Positions 21,535 to 33,583 are shown, counted from the first letter of the stretch. The stretch is DNA of 64,000 nt from Glycine soja (GCF_004193775.1 NC_041002.1:17479535-17543534); one strand, 5' to 3'. Translations and numbers: made by a program. Notes: generated from the letters alone by a model not told the origin.

Positions 21535-23051
21535 TGCTAGAGTTATCCCTAGCGACCAATCCATTTTAGACTATATTTGTATTGTGACTTTGGTTTTTAT
21601 ATACATGAGGCATGTCAATTATTCTATTAATAGTTTTATGGCATAATAATGTCCTTAGAATAGGTGATTTGTTCAATGGAAAATTAGGTGAGACTTGATT
21701 GTGAGATTCATTGAACAATGAAATGTTGTTCTAAAAGTATTCAAGTATTATTGTTGACTAGGGCGACAATAATGCATTAAGGCTATTGTGTGAGTAGACT
21801 AATGACCATGTCTCATAGGTCATGGATATGAGATATCAAGTCAACACATAAGTATAAATATTAGTAGTAATATTTATACTGGATAGTCCCACTATGAGAA
21901 AACTTCATAATAGTTATGTGAGTATCATAAGTTCTTCTCATGACAACCATAAGGTTAGTGTACTCCTTCAACTTGAAGTCTATGATTCCTACATGTAGAA
22001 GTTGTAGGCTTTAATGCTATCAAACATCGTCTGTAACAGGGTGATCATAAAGGTAGTACTTAGGCCTGTAATAAATCCTGATGAGGGATGTGAGTGATGT
22101 AGATAGGATTCATCCCTCCTACCCTACATAGTTTAACTTATGTCTATAGGCCTCTTGATAAAGTGGAGCGTGCTATATGCGTGGTCATGCGAAAATGGCC
22201 AATATGAGATATTGGGCCCGATTGTGTTTATGTATCCACTTACGTATCGAGAAATCAATGATTATACTTAACAAGGATGATACTCTTATGCCTCATGTTC
22301 GATCAAGACATTTGGATGAAGGGACAAAGGCTACACGATGGAAATGGTTGTGGTAAGGTTGAAATCGAATCATCAATTTTCTCATGGCTTGGGTGGCAAT
22401 GATGCATTGCAGATGTCAATCCCTTTCTATAATATTATACAGACAATATTATTGTTAATCTAGTGGGAGCCTACTGGGTCAAATACATAGAGTAAATTTT
22501 GGAACAATTAATTAAATTGAGTCAAAAATTAATTAATTAAATATGACATAATTAATTAATAAAAGATTAGATAAGATCTAATCAATATTTTAATTGATCA
22601 AATATGATTTGATCTAATAAGATAAGATTCAATTTAATTAGAAGATAATTGATTAGTTATGACCAAATTAATTGATAGAATATTATATTAGATTGGATCT
22701 AATCTAATATTCTATGGGGATAAATATAGAGCTCTTGTTTTCTATATAAGGATGTGCATATCTCAAAACATCACACATGGGAAAAACACATTAGTTTATA
22801 AGTTCTCTCTAAATCCCAAAATTTCGGCTAGCACCAAGACCGCACTCCAGTGTTGCTTGCATGGACTGAGTAGAGGTGCCATAATTTCAATGCTTGGTGA
22901 TAAAAAAAACCTTGTGGTTTGAAAGCACGCTCCAAAGGTAACCTCTACATCCTTACTTACTCTTACACAATGCGTGGTCCATAGGATATGGTTCTTTCCT
23001 GTCTTGGTCTCTTTTAAAATTTTAAAAACTATAGACCGTTAAACCCCAACA
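21535..23051 (+). repeat. 3' LTR of copia G
   Basis: The LTR starts TGCTAGAGTTATCCCTAG just after the RNase H end and finishes AAACCCCAACA. It is 1,517 bp. A TATATAAGG at about 22743, followed by a leader, fits a promoter. The middle, 22500-22720, is very AT-rich with TTAATTAA and AATCTAAT repeats. Confidence 0.65.
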
Positions 23052-24560
23052 CTAGCCATCTGCAAAATTGATCACAACCAAGAACATAAAAAGTCCAACC
23101 TATTAGTGATGAGACATAAGAGGAAATCAATCTGAGATATGAAGAGAAATGACATGTTTTGCATTAGTTTTGGTCCTCAACTTGGTGAGAAGTCTCACCA
23201 AGGAAAGAATAACCCCTAAAGCACATTTGATCTTCTAGAAGTACATTTGTTATGGCAACAACACATTCACTATAGTGAATTAAACCCCCAAAGAAAACAC
23301 AACCTCTAGAAGTCCATTCGCCTTGGCGAGTGAGAGCCTTGCCTTAGCAAAACTAGCTCTTGAAGCAAATAGAGTCTCTGGAATTCTTTTTGCCTTGGTA
23401 AGATAGAGCCTTGCTTTGGCGATAATGACCCCTGAAACATCTCAGCTTATAAGATTCAATTTGTTAGTGATTTCACGGGTTGCCATAGCGACCCCAAAAT
23501 TAAGATCACAACACATGAAAGAGTTGCTCGTCATAGCGAGCATGTGATCGCCATAGCGAACATACAAGATTATGCATAACCATGATGTAACATTGTACAC
23601 GTAGCAGGAGGAAAAATTGAGAAATTTTGCTACAATACTCTATTGAAATAACAATTAATCTGAAGAACTATTGTAACCAAGAACAACTAATATATATACA
23701 CATTATCAACAAAACCAACATCATCTTTATGATCTTGCCATGGCGAATGGGAATTTGGCCATTGCAAGTTCTACAAAATCTATCACAAGAGACTAAATAC
23801 AATCAACATGAACACATTCTATATACAAAAAAAAACATGAAACTACTTGAAAATAGAGTATTTACTATCCTTGGGTTTAAGACCTCTCTTTAGTAACCTA
23901 ACACACAAAAACTCTTAAAAGAAAAAGAGTAAAGACCTTAACTATGGACAATGAAATTCATCACACCTATGTACACTACCATCTCATTTTTTAAGCAAAC
24001 ATTTATCATTATCAAATAAAAATGAATAAAAAACCCATACAAAACAAAATTAAAGAATTACTTGAAGCAGAAAAAATGCAAGTGTGAGATGAAGAATAAT
24101 GTGGAAGAGCCAAACGGCTTGGAAATGTTAGAGATGAAGATGAAGTGTGGACTATGAATTTTTCTACGTGAAGAAGTGGAAGAGAAATAAGTCTCTTAGG
24201 GTGGGTTCACTCTAAGAAAGTGTAGGGCAAAAGGGGAAAGAGTGGGGAAGAAAAATACAAATGATTAGTTTTAAGAGAGAGAAAACCTTTTAGTTTCCCT
24301 CACTTTTGAATTTTTGCTATGGTAAATTGTCAATTTGCCACAACCAATTTACTTCATTTGTTCCAATGGGTCAATACCCATTTTTCTATAGTGATTTGTC
24401 AATTCATTGTGGCGAAAATAAGTGGATTAGGCCAATTTTCCCAAATGTGGCTCAATTGATCTCATACCTCTTTTGCTACGACGAGTTATCAATTTGTTGC
24501 GGTGAAAATGGTTAGAAGATCCGACTATTGAATTATTTACTATTTATTCTTATTTTCATT
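23052..24560. repeat. Unclassified decayed repeat with CGCCATAGCGA-like motifs
   Basis: I see no coding frame. The stretch carries several degenerate palindromic motifs (CGCCTTGGCGAG, TCGCCATAGCGA) and three loose copies of a TTGTCAATTTG.TGCGG-type unit at 24317-24510. These resemble the CGCC...GGCG boxes of legume LTRs, so an old LTR is likely, but I cannot set its ends. Confidence 0.45.
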
Positions 24561-25000
24561 TTCTTTAGGTTAAATATCCATTTTAATCATTGAATTTGTT
24601 AGGCGCTGACAGTTAGGTCCCTGAAAAATGGAAAATTAAAATTTTGTTGCCAATTTTGCAAAAATGCGATAAATTAGACTTACTATTAGTTTTCTCCATT
24701 AACTCAAATGATTGTCCCTATGTGACACTTTTGGTAATGGTTGACACATGTCCTCTACGTGGTTGTCACGTGTCAAAAAGTTGACTTTTCAATTTGGTCT
24801 ATGAACTTAGCAACATGCTTTCATTTTAGTCCTTGAACTTAACAAGTTACTAACATTTTGGTCCTTGAATTTAACACATATTGCCATTTTGTTCCTTGAA
24901 AGCACTTTTAAATTTTCAATTAAGTCTCATGTTGCATGAAATTATTTGCATAGACATTACTATATTCTTTCACTTGTATTTTTTTTGTAATTCTATCATT
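24561..25000. repeat. Transposon-like repeat with GGTCCCTGAA motifs
   Basis: Repeated phrases TTTGGTCCTTGAA, TTAGTCCTTGAAC and TTAGGTCCCTGAA, with GACACGTGTCCTC-like text, are typical of a common legume DNA-transposon repeat starting GGTTAAATA. Only one end is recognisable, at about 24567. Confidence 0.45.
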
Positions 25001-25947
25001 TAAATTATATTATAAATATGAAACTAATTTATGAGTGATTACATCACAATATGAAGTCTTAAATTTAGGACATTACTAACAAGATTTAATAAGGCTCCAA
25101 ACCAGGTATGCTACCAAAATTAAGTTATTATCTTATATGCTATTAATATGTGTATAATGTTAGTAATTAATTAATTAATCTATTTTAAGAAATAATGTTA
25201 ATAATGAAAAGAATTTTTTAAAAAAACTTGATCTGTTATAACAATTAGGTATTAGAGGACATGAATGTTTACTTGATGCATTGAATTATTAATTTTTTTA
25301 TTAAGTGTCAATGTGATGCTTTGTTTATTTTTGTCTAAGTGTTGTGAGATGGATTTCTTGATTTTTGTATGAATTATAATCTGTTTGTTTATGATTGAAA
25401 TATCCGGAGAGTGTGAATCTCAAGCAATTATAACTATCGAATGTGTTGATTTATTTGGAGACCGGGAGATGTAACCTTGGGCAACTGTTGCATGTGATAT
25501 TTTGTGTGTGATCGAGTTGGCCGGAAACTGTGGACTATAATGTTTTGTGTGTCAGACCTGTGTGTGGTAGTTATAGGGACTCAAACACAAGTCCCAATGT
25601 GGACTACAACCCCATTCTAGTCAGCATTGTACGTCTTGAATGATGTGCAATGTTGTGTGATGGATCACAAGGACTTGAGCATGGGTACCCGTTTGACTAG
25701 GATTCTTTCTGAAAAAAGTAATGTGCTTGAGAGACATGCGAGCCAACATAAGTACGCGATGGACTACAAAATGTGAAACTTGAAGATAGTCGTGTAAGGA
25801 ATTTTGATTGTGTTAATGTTATTGAAGCAACGTTGATGGAAGCAGAGGTCAAATGGTACTTCCACCGAGAGTGATGAAGAGGATATGGGTCCTCAAGACT
25901 ATATGATTCTGGAGAAAGTCCATGCCCCAGTTTGTCACCACGCGGTG
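25001..25947. other. Decayed repeat DNA before the Athila-like LTR
   Basis: This is AT-rich DNA up to about 25400, then text resembling the GAGACCGGGAGATG and GTGTGAATCTC phrases of Tekay-like LTRs. There is no ORF of note and no clear boundary. Confidence 0.35.
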
Positions 25948-27107
25948 TGATGTGCCATCATCTTCTTCTATTTTCTAAACCCTTTTTGCACCCTTTTAAT
26001 TACTGATTGGTCTTAATTGTCAATTAATTAGGCAGTTTTATTATTTGGGCTCATTTAGCTAATTTGATGTTTTTAATCTAATTTCAGGAATTAATGAAAC
26101 ATTGGGCTTAATCCGAATTTTGGTTGTGGACTTGAAGAGGGCAAATAAAGCAGCGCTTACCTTAGTTAATTTCTAATTAGGAAATTTCGCAATTTTATTT
26201 TATGTGGTCCAGTGTTTATTTCGTTTTGGGCCAGAGTATTGTAATAGGGCCCAGTGACTTTGAGTGACTCTTTTTAAATAGCAGCCTTGGGATTCGTGCA
26301 AGGCTATTATGTTATGCCATTCATTATTCAGAGCTTTGTTTAGGGTTTTACGTTTTTCTGCTTGGATGCTACTGTTCACGTAATGCAATTTTCCATTTCC
26401 TGCTTCTAATTACAATTTCGTTCTTGTTTCTTCTTCTACTTTCATTTACGTTTCTGTTTTCATTTTCGTTTCTGTCTCATTTACGTTTCTGTTTATTTAC
26501 GTTTCTGCTTCATGTTTCATTTACGTTTTTTGTTTGAATCTATGGAAGGCTAAATATTCTGGTGTTGTTTCCTTCTGAGGACGAAGCCAAACTCTCTTTG
26601 AGGTTTCCTTTATAATGTGGTTCCCTGGCAGTTTTCCCTTCACCAGTTAACCCAAATTTGTGAACATTAATTAGTGCACGCTTCGTGTTTGATTCATTGC
26701 CTCTGAGCCTAACTTGCGTTCATGCTTAATGGACGAAGGGCTAACTGGTGTATGTGGTGCCTAATCACGTATTGACAACCCTAAGTTGATTTTCGCTTAG
26801 TAAATTGAAATAGGGTTGGATTAAGTGGTTAACTGTTAGGGACGAATTCTCCATAACCCAGGATAAGAGAATGGCTTCTGAATCAGAGGAAACAACCCAT
26901 TTTTAATATTATTAGTTTCGTATTCCAGTTTACTTGTTTTGCTCCTTAAATCAAAAAACAACAAACCCCCCCCCCCCCCCCATCGTTACTGTTACTACAA
27001 GTATATTATGAACATTTGGTTTATCATTGCTCGTTGGGAAACGACCTAGGATCACTTCCTAGTTACTGCATTTACATGTTTATTTGATTCGGGTACGGCC
27101 TCGATCA
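25948..27107 (+). repeat. LTR of Athila/Calypso-like element H
   Basis: The LTR runs from about TGATGTGCCATCATC to GGCCTCGATCA, immediately before a tRNA-Asp-type primer site. It includes repeated TTTACGTTTCTG phrases at 26400-26540 and a run of C at about 26968-26981. The exact start is uncertain by a few bases, since TGTGATG at 25946 also fits. No second LTR copy is visible, so it could not be confirmed by comparison. Confidence 0.65.
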
Positions 27108-27111
27108 AATT

Positions 27112-27129
27112 TGGCGCCGTTGCCGGGGA
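27112..27129 (+). promoter_or_regulatory. Primer-binding site of element H (tRNA-Asp type)
   Basis: TGGCGCCGTTGCCGGGGA follows the LTR end by four bases. It is the characteristic primer site of Athila and related plant gypsy elements, complementary to the 3' end of aspartate tRNA. Confidence 0.85.
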
Positions 27130-27579
27130 GCAGTGTCCAAAGGTTCATAATAACTAGCTAGTGTTGTGTGTTTAACTCTTTCGTGTTTTAACTTTAATTG
27201 TTAGTATTGTGTTAGTATGTGTGTTAGTGTTGTTTAGTGTCCTGGTATTTTGTTTAGTGTGTGTTCTGTTTCAGTTTTCCTATTAAGCGCTTCCCCTATT
27301 TCAGTTTTAGGTGTTTTGCTGTGAATAGTGTTTTGTGACGGACTTAGCGACCACTTTTGCTTGCGACAAAACATAGTAGTAGTAGAAATCAAGTTGAGAC
27401 GGATTTTAGCGACCACCCATGCTGAATTATTTGAGATTTTTTGTTTTAGTAGCTAGAGTTGTTATTTTTGGCTGAATTTTTTTGTGGTAACTTCTTTTAA
27501 TCTATATTTTGTGGGAAAAATAGCTAGAGCCTTTAGTTTGGTCAAATTTGAAAGTTCCAAAAAAGTAGCAAATTTTGTG
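27130..27579 (+). other. Leader of element H, left part
   Basis: This is an untranslated T/G-rich leader. The last 206 bases (27374-27579) recur at 29694-29899 in the same orientation, and inverted at about 30280-30485 and 32600-32804. The leader continues at 52568 after the composite insertion D. Confidence 0.75.
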
Positions 27580-28489
27580 TGATGCAATCCTATCTCGCAA
27601 GGGCATTGGGTAGAAGACTCCAAGTAGATTGGGCTAGAGATCCAAGGGATGGCCCTAGGGTTCTCTTGAGCCTTAGGGTAGATTTCGAGCCCATGGGCTA
27701 AGTATAAGCCCGCTTATCTTTGTAAATATTAGAATAGGTTTTTCCTTCGTTTGGGCCTTGTATTTTGGCCATTCTAGTAGTATAGGGTTTTAGCCTTGTA
27801 TTTCGGGGCATTTTGAGTAGTCTTTGTAGTAAGGACTTATTTTTTGTATTTTCATGTTTTTTGTCATGGGGGTGAGCTTAGTTATTATAGGGGGTGTGTA
27901 GCTAAGTTCTAGCTTCTCATCTCAAGGAGGTGAGCTTAGCTATTAGAGAGGTATGTGTAGCTAAGCTCTAGCTTCTTTAGGAATCTTCTTAAGGAAGCTT
28001 CTCAAGGAGGTGAGCTTAGTTATGAGAGGGGTGTGTGTAGCTAAGCTCTAGCTTCTCAAGGAAGTTTTCTCAAAGAAGCTTCTCAAGGAAGTTTTCTCAA
28101 GAAAGCTTCTCAAGGAAGCTACCTAGTCTATAAATAGAAGCATGTGTAACACTTGTTGTAACTTTGATGAATGAGAGTCTTGTGAGACACAACTCAAAGT
28201 TCAAATTCTCTCCCTTTTTCTTCCTTCAATTTCGTGCTCCCCCTCCCTCTTTCTCTCCCTCTTTCTTTTCCTCCATTGAAGCATCCTCTCCAAGCTTCTT
28301 ATCCAAGGCTCATCTTGGTGGTGAAGCTCCTTCTTCCATGGCTTATTCCTTAATGGATGGCGCCTCCTCTCACCTCCTTTCCTTTGTCTTCCGCTGCATC
28401 TCCATGGTGGAAAATCACCATTAAAGGACCCCATTGAAGCTCAAAGATCCAGCCTCCATAGAAGCCCCACAAGCAAGCTTCCATCAAGC
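27580..28489 (+). repeat. Left arm of D: pol end, promoter-like region and leader
   Basis: The arm opens with codons for a pol C-terminus (pattern ARALGRRLQVDWARD...DFEPMG, stop at about 27700). Then come GAGGTGAGCTTAG and CTTCTCAAGGAAG repeats (27870-28120), TATAAATAG at 28129, and a pyrimidine-rich leader. Inverted copies end at 32599 and 52562. Fragment K at 17708 is a diverged relative. Confidence 0.75.
28129..28137 (+). promoter_or_regulatory. TATA box in the left arm of D
   Basis: TATAAATAG is followed by a leader of about 350 bases and then by the antisense gag fragment. Transcription from here would therefore make antisense gag RNA. The matching boxes in the inverted units point the other way. 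Promoter activity is inferred from the motif and its context. Confidence 0.5.
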
Positions 28490-29606
28490 GGGTTGCACCA
28501 CTCAAAACATTCATCATACCACCTATTTTAGGGACTTGGTTCCTAATAATACCTATTTTGGGCACCAACAAAGCACAAGGATTTAAGCTCTTGCGAACCA
28601 AACCCTCATCCAACAACTTCTTTACTTGAGGAATAAACTCAAGCCCAAGAGGTGTGGCAATGCTAGCAAGTGCCTTTTTACAAAAGAGAAAATGTGGAGG
28701 TTGTCTAAGAGGGAAAGTTTCTTTAATGTTTGTATTTATTGTAAAATGAGTTTCCTTCTTAGCTAAACTCTTGGAGGAGACACTTACCTCCTTACACTTC
28801 TCTTTAACCACTAATGGTTGTCCTTCTTTTTGGGGGTAGATTTCTTCACTAGATTCTTCCCCTTTTGCTTTTTCACTTTCACTAGAGGAAGGTGAAGTAG
28901 TAGCCTCATCTTGGCTACTATAAATGTCTTGGCCTCTCATAATCATGGTTTTTGTGGTGGGGCATTGAGAAGTAATGTGTCCTCTTCCAAGACATTTAAA
29001 GCACTTTATAGAGCTAGTTTTCTCTTGCATACTAGCCTTAGGGGCTTGCTTTTCTATTGTCTTCCCCTTATCATCTTTGGGCTTAGAAGGTGTCACCCCT
29101 AAGATGCCTTGACCTTGGTCTTTCTTTGGATAAGAGTGAGAGCCATAAGATTTTGAAGTAGACTTCTTTTTAAGTTGTTGCTCTACCCTTATTTCCCAAT
29201 CTAAGTTAGCCTCTACATTGTCCTTCCCATGGAAGTATGAGAGTTTAATGTTAGCCTCTTGAGGCTTTCTTTCCTTTTCTCTTCTATGGGAGTGAGGTCT
29301 AAGATGTGACCTATGCCTTCCTTCGTAATAGTCACGAAGTTCTTCACTTAGGCTTTTGCAAGAGTTATGACTACTATAGGAGGCATGTTTTTCTCTTTTC
29401 ATTTCTTTCATTATTTTTCTTCTTTCTTCCTCTCTTATTTTCTTTCTTTCATCTTGACTTATTTCTTCCACTTTTTTTTTTCCTTTTTCTTTTCTCTCTT
29501 GTTTTTCTTTCCATGACTTGAGGGAACTCAACTCATCTAAGATTCTAGATAAAGGGTCTTTATGACTGGTACCCTTGCCATTAACACTAGATGAATAATG
29601 ACTCAT
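28490..29606 (-). pseudogene. Captured gypsy gag plus RT fragment, D unit 1
   Basis: The minus-strand frame from the ATG at 29606 reads a charged coiled-coil-like N-terminus rich in Glu and Lys, then SYFHGKDNVEANLDWEIRVE, a zinc knuckle CFKCLGRGHITSQC (CX2CX4HX4C) and an RT lead-in LLDEGLVRKSLNPCALLVPK. After that the catalytic RT centre is missing: a short filler links to MMNVLSGAT. The frame then runs about 45 codons into antisense leader of the arm before stopping at 28350, an artificial tail. About 372 residues are gag/RT-derived. Gag function would be capsid formation. Whether it is still translated is unknown; the 33-bp hairpin at 29605 overlaps the start codon. Confidence 0.8.
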
Positions 29607-29694
29607 GTTGGTTCCTAAGTTGTGGTTCTTTCTTGTTTTTACCTTTTGTTTTCAAACCTCCAACAAGAAAGAACCACAACTTAGGAACCAACAT
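29605..29694. repeat. Perfect 33-bp hairpin next to gag start, D unit 1
   Basis: The arms 29605-29637 and 29662-29694 begin ATGTTGGTTCCTAAG and are exact reverse complements, with a 24-nt loop. The hairpin overlaps the gag ATG on the minus strand and abuts a copied piece of the host leader. Confidence 0.9.
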
Positions 29695-30135
29695 AGTAGT
29701 AGTAGAAATCAAGTTGAGACGGATTTTAGCGACCACCCATGCTGAATTATTTGAGATTTTTTGTTTTAGTAGCTAGAGTTGTTATTTTTGGCTGAATTTT
29801 TTTGTGGTAACTTCTTTTAATCTATATTTTGTGGGAAAAATAGCTAGAGCCTTTAGTTTGTTCAGATTTGAAAGTTCCAAAAAAGTAGCAAATTTTGTGT
29901 GATGCAATCCTATCTCGCAAGGGCATTGGGTAGAAGACTCCAAGTAGATTGGGCTAGAGATCCAAGGGATGGCCCTAGGGTTCTCTTGAGCCTTAGGGTA
30001 GATTTCGAGCCCATGGGCTAAGTATAAGCCCGCTTATCTTTGTAAATATTAGAATAGGTTTTTCCTTCGTTTGGGCCTTGTATTTTGGCCATTCTAGTAG
30101 TATAGGGTTTTAGCCTTGTATTTCGGGGCATTTTG
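29695..30135 (+). repeat. Partial direct copy of host leader plus D arm start
   Basis: Bases 29695-29899 repeat the element H leader 27375-27579, and 29900-30135 repeat the first 236 bases of the D arm, both in the same orientation as the originals. The copy stops at TTTTG and orientation flips. Confidence 0.85.
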
Positions 30136-30485
30136 CGAGATAGGATTGCATCACACAAGAGAACCATGGGCTCGAAATCTACCCTAAGGCTCAAGAGAAC
30201 CCTAGGGCCATCCCTTGGATCTCTAGCCCAATCTACTTGGAGTCTTCTACCCAATGCCCTTGCGAGATAGGATTGCATCACACAAAATTTGCTACTTTTT
30301 TGGAACTTTCAAATCTGACCAAACTAAAGGCTCTAGCTATTTTTCCCACAAAATATAGATTAAAAGAAGTTACCACAAAAAAATTCAGCCAAAAATAACA
30401 ACTCTAGCTACTAAAACAAAAAATCTCAAATAATTCAGCATGGGTGGTCGCTAAAATCCGTCTCAACTTGATTTCTACTACTACT
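30136..30485 (-). repeat. Inverted copies of D arm start and host leader, with short fillers
   Basis: The sequence 30136-30157 is the reverse complement of the leader/arm boundary (TGTGTGATGC...CTCG). A filler of about 8 bases, AGAGAACC, follows. Then 30166-30285 is an inverted arm start and 30286-30485 an inverted leader. The mosaic of short pieces is the signature of template switching. Confidence 0.75.
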
Positions 30486-30575
30486 ATGTTGGTTCCTAAG
30501 TTGTGGTTCTTTCTTGTTGGAGGTTTGAAAACAAAAGGTAAAAACAAGAAAGAACCACAACTTAGGAACCAACAT
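30486..30575. repeat. Perfect 33-bp hairpin, D unit 2
   Basis: The arms at 30486-30518 and 30543-30575 are the same hairpin as at 29605. The gag ATG of unit 2 is at 30574-30576, so the stem covers its first two bases. Confidence 0.9.
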
Positions 30576-31694
30576 GAGTCATTATTCATCTAGTGTTAAT
30601 GGCAAGGGTACCAGTCATAAAGACCCTTTATCTAGAATCTTAGATGAGTTGAGTTCCCTCAAGTCATGGAAAGAAAAACAAGAGAGAAAAGAAAAAGGAA
30701 AAAAAAAGTGGAAGAAATAAGTCAAGATGAAAGAAAGAAAATAAGAGAGGAAGAAAGAAGAAAAATAATGAAAGAAATGAAAAGAGAAAAACATGCCTCC
30801 TATAGTAGTCATAACTCTTGCAAAAGCCTAAGTGAAGAACTTCGTGACTATTACGAAGGAAGGCATAGGTCACATCTTAGACCTCACTCCCATAGAAGAG
30901 AAAAGGAAAGAAAGCCTCAAGAGGCTAACATTAAACTCTCATACTTCCATGGGAAGGACAATGTAGAGGCTAACTTAGATTGGGAAATAAGGGTAGAGCA
31001 ACAACTTAAAAAGAAGTCTACTTCAAAATCTTATGGCTCTCACTCTTATCCAAAGAAAGACCAAGGTCAAGGCATCTTAGGGGTGACACCTTCTAAGCCC
31101 AAAGATGATAAGGGGAAGACAATAGAAAAGCAAGCCCCTAAGGCTAGTATGCAAGAGAAAACTAGCTCTATAAAGTGCTTTAAATGTCTTGGAAGAGGAC
31201 ACATTACTTCTCAATGCCCCACCACAAAAACCATGATTATGAGAGGCCAAGACATTTATAGTAGCCAAGATGAGGCTACTACTTCACCTTCCTCTAGTGA
31301 AAGTGAAAAAGCAAAAGGGGAAGAATCTAGTGAAGAAATCTACCCCCAAAAAGAAGGACAACCATTAGTGGTTAAAGAGAAGTGTAAGGAGGTAAGTGTC
31401 TCCTCCAAGAGTTTAGCTAAGAAGGAAACTCATTTTACAATAAATACAAACATTAAAGAAACTTTCCCTCTTAGACAACCTCCACATTTTCTCTTTTGTA
31501 AAAAGGCACTTGCTAGCATTGCCACACCTCTTGGGCTTGAGTTTATTCCTCAAGTAAAGAAGTTGTTGGATGAGGGTTTGGTTCGCAAGAGCTTAAATCC
31601 TTGTGCTTTGTTGGTGCCCAAAATAGGTATTATTAGGAACCAAGTCCCTAAAATAGGTGGTATGATGAATGTTTTGAGTGGTGCAACCCGCTTG
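30574..31694 (+). pseudogene. Captured gag plus RT fragment, D unit 2 (frameshifted)
   Basis: This is an inverted copy of unit 1. A run of A near 30709-30717 has nine bases against ten in units 1 and 3, so the start at 30574 is out of frame with the rest. An uninterrupted frame from 30666 covers the coiled-coil-like region, zinc knuckle and RT lead-in and ends at 31829 inside arm sequence. Apart from this deletion and rare changes it is nearly identical to unit 1, which implies very recent duplication or conversion. Confidence 0.8.
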
Positions 31695-32599
31695 ATGGAA
31701 GCTTGCTTGTGGGGCTTCTATGGAGGCTGGATCTTTGAGCTTCAATGGGGTCCTTTAATGGTGATTTTCCACCATGGAGATGCAGCGGAAGACAAAGGAA
31801 AGGAGGTGAGAGGAGGCGCCATCCATTAAGGAATAAGCCATGGAAGAAGGAGCTTCACCACCAAGATGAGCCTTGGATAAGAAGCTTGGAGAGGATGCTT
31901 CAATGGAGGAAAAGAAAGAGGGAGAGAAAGAGGGAGGGGGAGCACGAAATTGAAGGAAGAAAAAGGGAGAGAAGTTGAACTTTGAGTTGTGTCTCACAAG
32001 ACTCTCATTCATCAAAGTTACAACAAGTGTTACACATGCTTCTATTTATAGACTAGGTAGCTTCCTTGAGAAGCTTTCTTGAGAAAACTTCCTTGAGAAG
32101 CTTCTTTGAGAAAACTTCCTTGAGAAGCTAGAGCTTAGCTACACACACCCCTCTCATAACTAAGCTCACCTCCTTGAGAAGCTTCCTTAAGAAGATTCCT
32201 AAAGAAGCTAGAGCTTAGCTACACATACCTCTCTAATAGCTAAGCTCACCTCCTTGAGATAAGAAGCTAGAACTTAGCTACACACCCCCTATAATAACTA
32301 AGCTCACCCCCATGACAAAAAACATGAAAATACAAAAAAAAAGTCCTTACTACAAAGACTACTCAAAATGCCCCGAAATACAAGGCTAAAACCCTATACT
32401 ACTAGAATGGCCAAAATACAAGGCCCAAACGAAGGAAAAACCTATTCTAATATTTACAAAGATAAGCGGGCTTATACTTAGCCCATGGGCTCGAAATCTA
32501 CCCTAAGGCTCAAGAGAACCCTAGGGCCATCCCTTGGATCTCTAGCCCAATCTACTTGGAGTCTTCTACCCAATGCCCTTGCGAGATAGGATTGCATCA
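31695..32599 (-). repeat. Inverted copy of the D arm, unit 2
   Basis: Reverse complement of 27580-28489, ending GGATTGCATCA at 32599. It differs from unit 1 in few places, such as an AAAAAAAAAG run at about 32333 where units 1 and 3 read AAAAAATAAG. Confidence 0.85.
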
Positions 32600-32804
32600 C
32601 ACAAAATTTGCTACTTTTTTGGAACTTTCAAATCTGACCAAACTAAAGGCTCTAGCTATTTTTCCCACAAAATATAGATTAAAAGAAGTTACCACAAAAA
32701 AATTCAGCCAAAAATAACAACTCTAGCTACTAAAACAAAAAATCTCAAATAATTCAGCCTGGGTGGTCGCTAAAATCCGTCTCAACTTGATTTCTACTAC
32801 TACT
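32600..32804 (-). repeat. Inverted copy of the host leader between units 2 and 3
   Basis: Reverse complement of 27374-27579 from element H. It shows that the unit copied includes host flank and not only transposon sequence. Confidence 0.85.
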
Positions 32805-32894
32805 ATGTTGGTTCCTAAGTTGTGGTTCTTTCTTGTTGGAGGTTTGAAAACAAAAGGTAAAAACAAGAAAGAACCACAACTTAGGAACCAACAT
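32805..32894. repeat. Perfect 33-bp hairpin, D unit 3
   Basis: The arms at 32805-32837 and 32862-32894 are identical to the other two hairpins. The gag ATG of unit 3 is at 32893. Confidence 0.9.
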
Positions 32895-33583
32895 GAGTCA
32901 TTATTCATCTAGTGTTAATGGCAAGGGTACCAGTCATAAAGACCCTTTATCTAGAATCTTAGATGAGTTGAGTTCCCTCAAGTCATGGAAAGAAAAACAA
33001 GAGAGAAAAGAAAAAGGAAAAAAAAAAGTGGAAGAAATAAGTCAAGATGAAAGAAAGAAAATAAGAGAGGAAGAAAGAAGAAAAATAATGAAAGAAATGA
33101 AAAGAGAAAAACATGCCTCCTATAGTAGTTGTCATACCCTAATTTCGTCCGGGGACCTTTGCTTGATGACATGCGACCATTCTTTGGTCCTTGTGAGGTG
33201 CTTGGCACCCATCATTAGGCAATTTATGAAATTCCAGGACATGCCGAAAAACCAAAAAAATGTTGATGCACAATCCGTAAGTTTCCGTGACACATCGGAA
33301 ATCAAATGGAAGCATCGTTGCATAATTAAGTGAGGTTCCGTAACATTCCGTAAGTCAAAAAGGGGATGATTATGTAATCCGCAAGGTTCCGTAACATTAC
33401 GGAAAGAAAGCAAGTATCGTTACGAAATTCGTAAGTTTCCGTAACTTTACGAAAAAAGAATTACCAAAAAACAACAGAGGGGGGTGTACTTAGTAAAAAT
33501 GGGGGTGCAAATAGCACCCAGGCCCATTTGGGCCCTCCAGAAGATTCCTCCAGAAGGCGGTTGCTTCTGGAGGAAGCAACCCT

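Larger units (their letters stand above)
18671..23051 (+). mobile_element. Element G: decayed Ty1/copia with 3' LTR
   Basis: Integrase tail, RT and RNase H remnants run on the plus strand to about 21460. They are split by a MITE at 19868-20553 and followed by an LTR at 21535-23051. Gag, protease and most of integrase are missing. Many stops and shifts mark it as old. No 5' LTR is present. Confidence 0.75.

Noticed and set aside
27112..27129. tRNA gene-like sequence at the primer-binding sites
   Set aside because: Only the 12-19 bases complementary to a tRNA 3' end are present (also at 6110 and 35128). There is no cloverleaf.
28164..28424. 86-residue frame in the D arm, repeated at 31755 and 51718 on the other strand
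   Set aside because: It lies in the pyrimidine-rich leader (Phe/Ser/Pro-rich), and its repetition is due to arm duplication. There is no independent evidence of translation.
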